DNA of 9,941 bases, taken from assembly GCA_028292785.1 (NCBI GenBank), contig JAQGLQ010000504.1, forward strand, positions 1 through 9,941, read 5' to 3'. Positions 9,092-9,941 of this stretch are shown piece after piece (positions within the stretch are counted from its first letter, which is position 1; every line of letters starts with the position of its first letter). A model generated the notes under the pieces. The model was not told the origin of the DNA and ran no database searches. It saw only the letters and a list, made by a program, of their open reading frames with translations. A program made the position numbers and the translations under genes. This DNA is from Noviherbaspirillum sp. Lineage in GTDB: Bacteria > Pseudomonadota > Gammaproteobacteria > Burkholderiales > Burkholderiaceae.

Positions 9092-9941
9092 ATGAAAAGA
9101 ATAGTATTGTTTCTAGCAACAAACCTTGCCGTCATGCTTGTGATGACGGTGGTGTTGTCCTTATTGGGGGTCGACCGGTTCCTGACTGCGAAGGGACTGA
9201 ATCTTGGCGCCTTGATGATTTTCTCGCTGGTTGCCGGTTTTACGGGAGCATTCATCTCCCTGCTGATGAGCAAGCCTATGGCCAAGTGGTCGACCGGTGC
9301 GCGGGTCATCGATGCGCCATCTTCATCGACCGAGCTGTGGCTGGTCGACACAGTCAAGCGGCTTGCCGATCGCGCCGGAATCGCCATGCCGGAAGTCGCC
9401 GTGTATGAAGGGGAACCGAATGCATTCGCTACCGGCGCGTTCAAGAATTCCGCCCTGGTTGCGGTTTCGACCGGCTTGCTGCAGAACATGACCAAGGAAG
9501 AAGTCGAGGCCGTGCTCGGCCACGAGATCGCGCACGTCGCCAATGGCGACATGGTGACGCTGACCCTGATTCAGGGCGTGGTCAATACCTTCGTGATTTT
9601 CCTTGCCCGTGTGGTGGGTTATCTGATCGACAAGACGGTATTTCGCAACAATGACGATCGGGGCCCGGGTATCGGATACATGATCACTGTTTTCGTATGT
9701 GAAATCGTGTTCGGCATACTCGCAACGCTTATCGTGGCCTGGTTCTCGCGGTACCGCGAATTCCGCGCGGACGCCGGGTCGGCAAAACTTCTGGGAACAC
9801 AGCAGCCGATGGTCAAGGCGCTCGCACGCCTTGGTGGGCTGGAGCCGGCGGCACACTTGCCGGAAACCTATAAGTCGCTTGGTATCAATAGCGCCGCATC
9901 GGGCGTCATGGCCTGGTTTTCCAGCCATCCGCCGATCGAAG
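9092..9941 (+). CDS. htpX: HtpX membrane zinc metalloprotease, 3'-truncated by window edge
   Basis: Inner-membrane M48-family protease that degrades misfolded membrane proteins, working alongside FtsH. The frame is open from ATG 9092 to the window end: 283 residues of an expected 290 or so, so only a few C-terminal residues are missing. Two N-terminal transmembrane segments (about 4-25 and 38-59) are followed by [15 protein letters not shown], the strand region [16 protein letters not shown], and the zinc motif HEIAH (144-148, catalytic Glu145). Two more hydrophobic segments (about 155-180 and 195-218) come next, then [13 protein letters not shown] with the third zinc ligand Glu223, and the end FSSHPPIE. 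It has a strong ribosome binding site and a probable heat-shock promoter of its own, so it is likely transcribed independently of the PHP gene. Confidence 0.97.
   Translation, partial: MKRIVLFLATNLAVMLVMTVVLSLLGVDRFLTAKGLNLGALMIFSLVAGFTGAFISLLMSKPMAKWSTGARVIDAPSSSTELWLVDTVKRLADRAGIAMPEVAVYEGEPNAFATGAFKNSALVAVSTGLLQNMTKEEVEAVLGHEIAHVANGDMVTLTLIQGVVNTFVIFLARVVGYLIDKTVFRNNDDRGPGIGYMITVFVCEIVFGILATLIVAWFSRYREFRADAGSAKLLGTQQPMVKALARLGGLEPAAHLPETYKSLGINSAASGVMAWFSSHPPIE

Overview
The window is an ordinary stretch of bacterial chromosome, tightly packed with housekeeping and stress genes. It most likely comes from a betaproteobacterium. The order pyrG-kdsA-eno-ftsB, a KdsA (lipopolysaccharide Kdo synthesis, so a Gram-negative), the FtsB sequence style (one membrane helix followed by [11 protein letters not shown]), and the run hslO / gamma-carbonic anhydrase / DUF455 / alpha-beta hydrolase / PHP phosphatase all fit Burkholderiales, perhaps an Oxalobacteraceae relative. 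That placement rests on remembered gene neighbourhoods, not on a search. The DNA is moderately GC-rich throughout. I saw no abrupt change in composition, no insertion sequence, no integrase or transposase, no CRISPR array and no tRNA or rRNA gene.

Region 1 (1-4200, + strand): a probable operon. It holds the 3' part of pyrG (CTP synthase), then kdsA overlapping it by 4 bases, then eno (enolase) after a 102-base gap, then ftsB (divisome protein) 62 bases further on. CTP from PyrG is used to activate the Kdo made through KdsA (CMP-Kdo), and phosphoenolpyruvate, the product of enolase, is a substrate of KdsA, so the first three genes are linked metabolically. FtsB links the cluster to cell division.

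Region 2 (4224-5671, - strand): a two-gene unit convergent with ftsB. A gamma-class carbonic-anhydrase-like hexapeptide protein is transcribed first and overlaps the start of hslO (redox chaperone Hsp33) through ATGA. The carbonic-anhydrase gene faces, head to head, a DUF455 ferritin-like gene.

Region 3 (5664-8957, + strand): the DUF455 ferritin-like protein, a small lipoprotein with an 11-residue repeat pattern, an alpha/beta hydrolase with a Ser nucleophile, and a PHP-domain phosphatase of the 3',5'-nucleoside bisphosphate phosphatase / RNase AM family. The non-coding stretches on either side of the lipoprotein gene share a set of short sequence boxes and contain small inverted repeats. These are the least explained part of the window.

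Region 4 (9019-9941, + strand): htpX, a membrane zinc protease for quality control, almost complete at the right edge. It has a strong ribosome binding site and a good candidate heat-shock (sigma-32) promoter.

No new defence, mobile or biosynthetic system is visible. The items worth following up are regulatory and small-gene questions.
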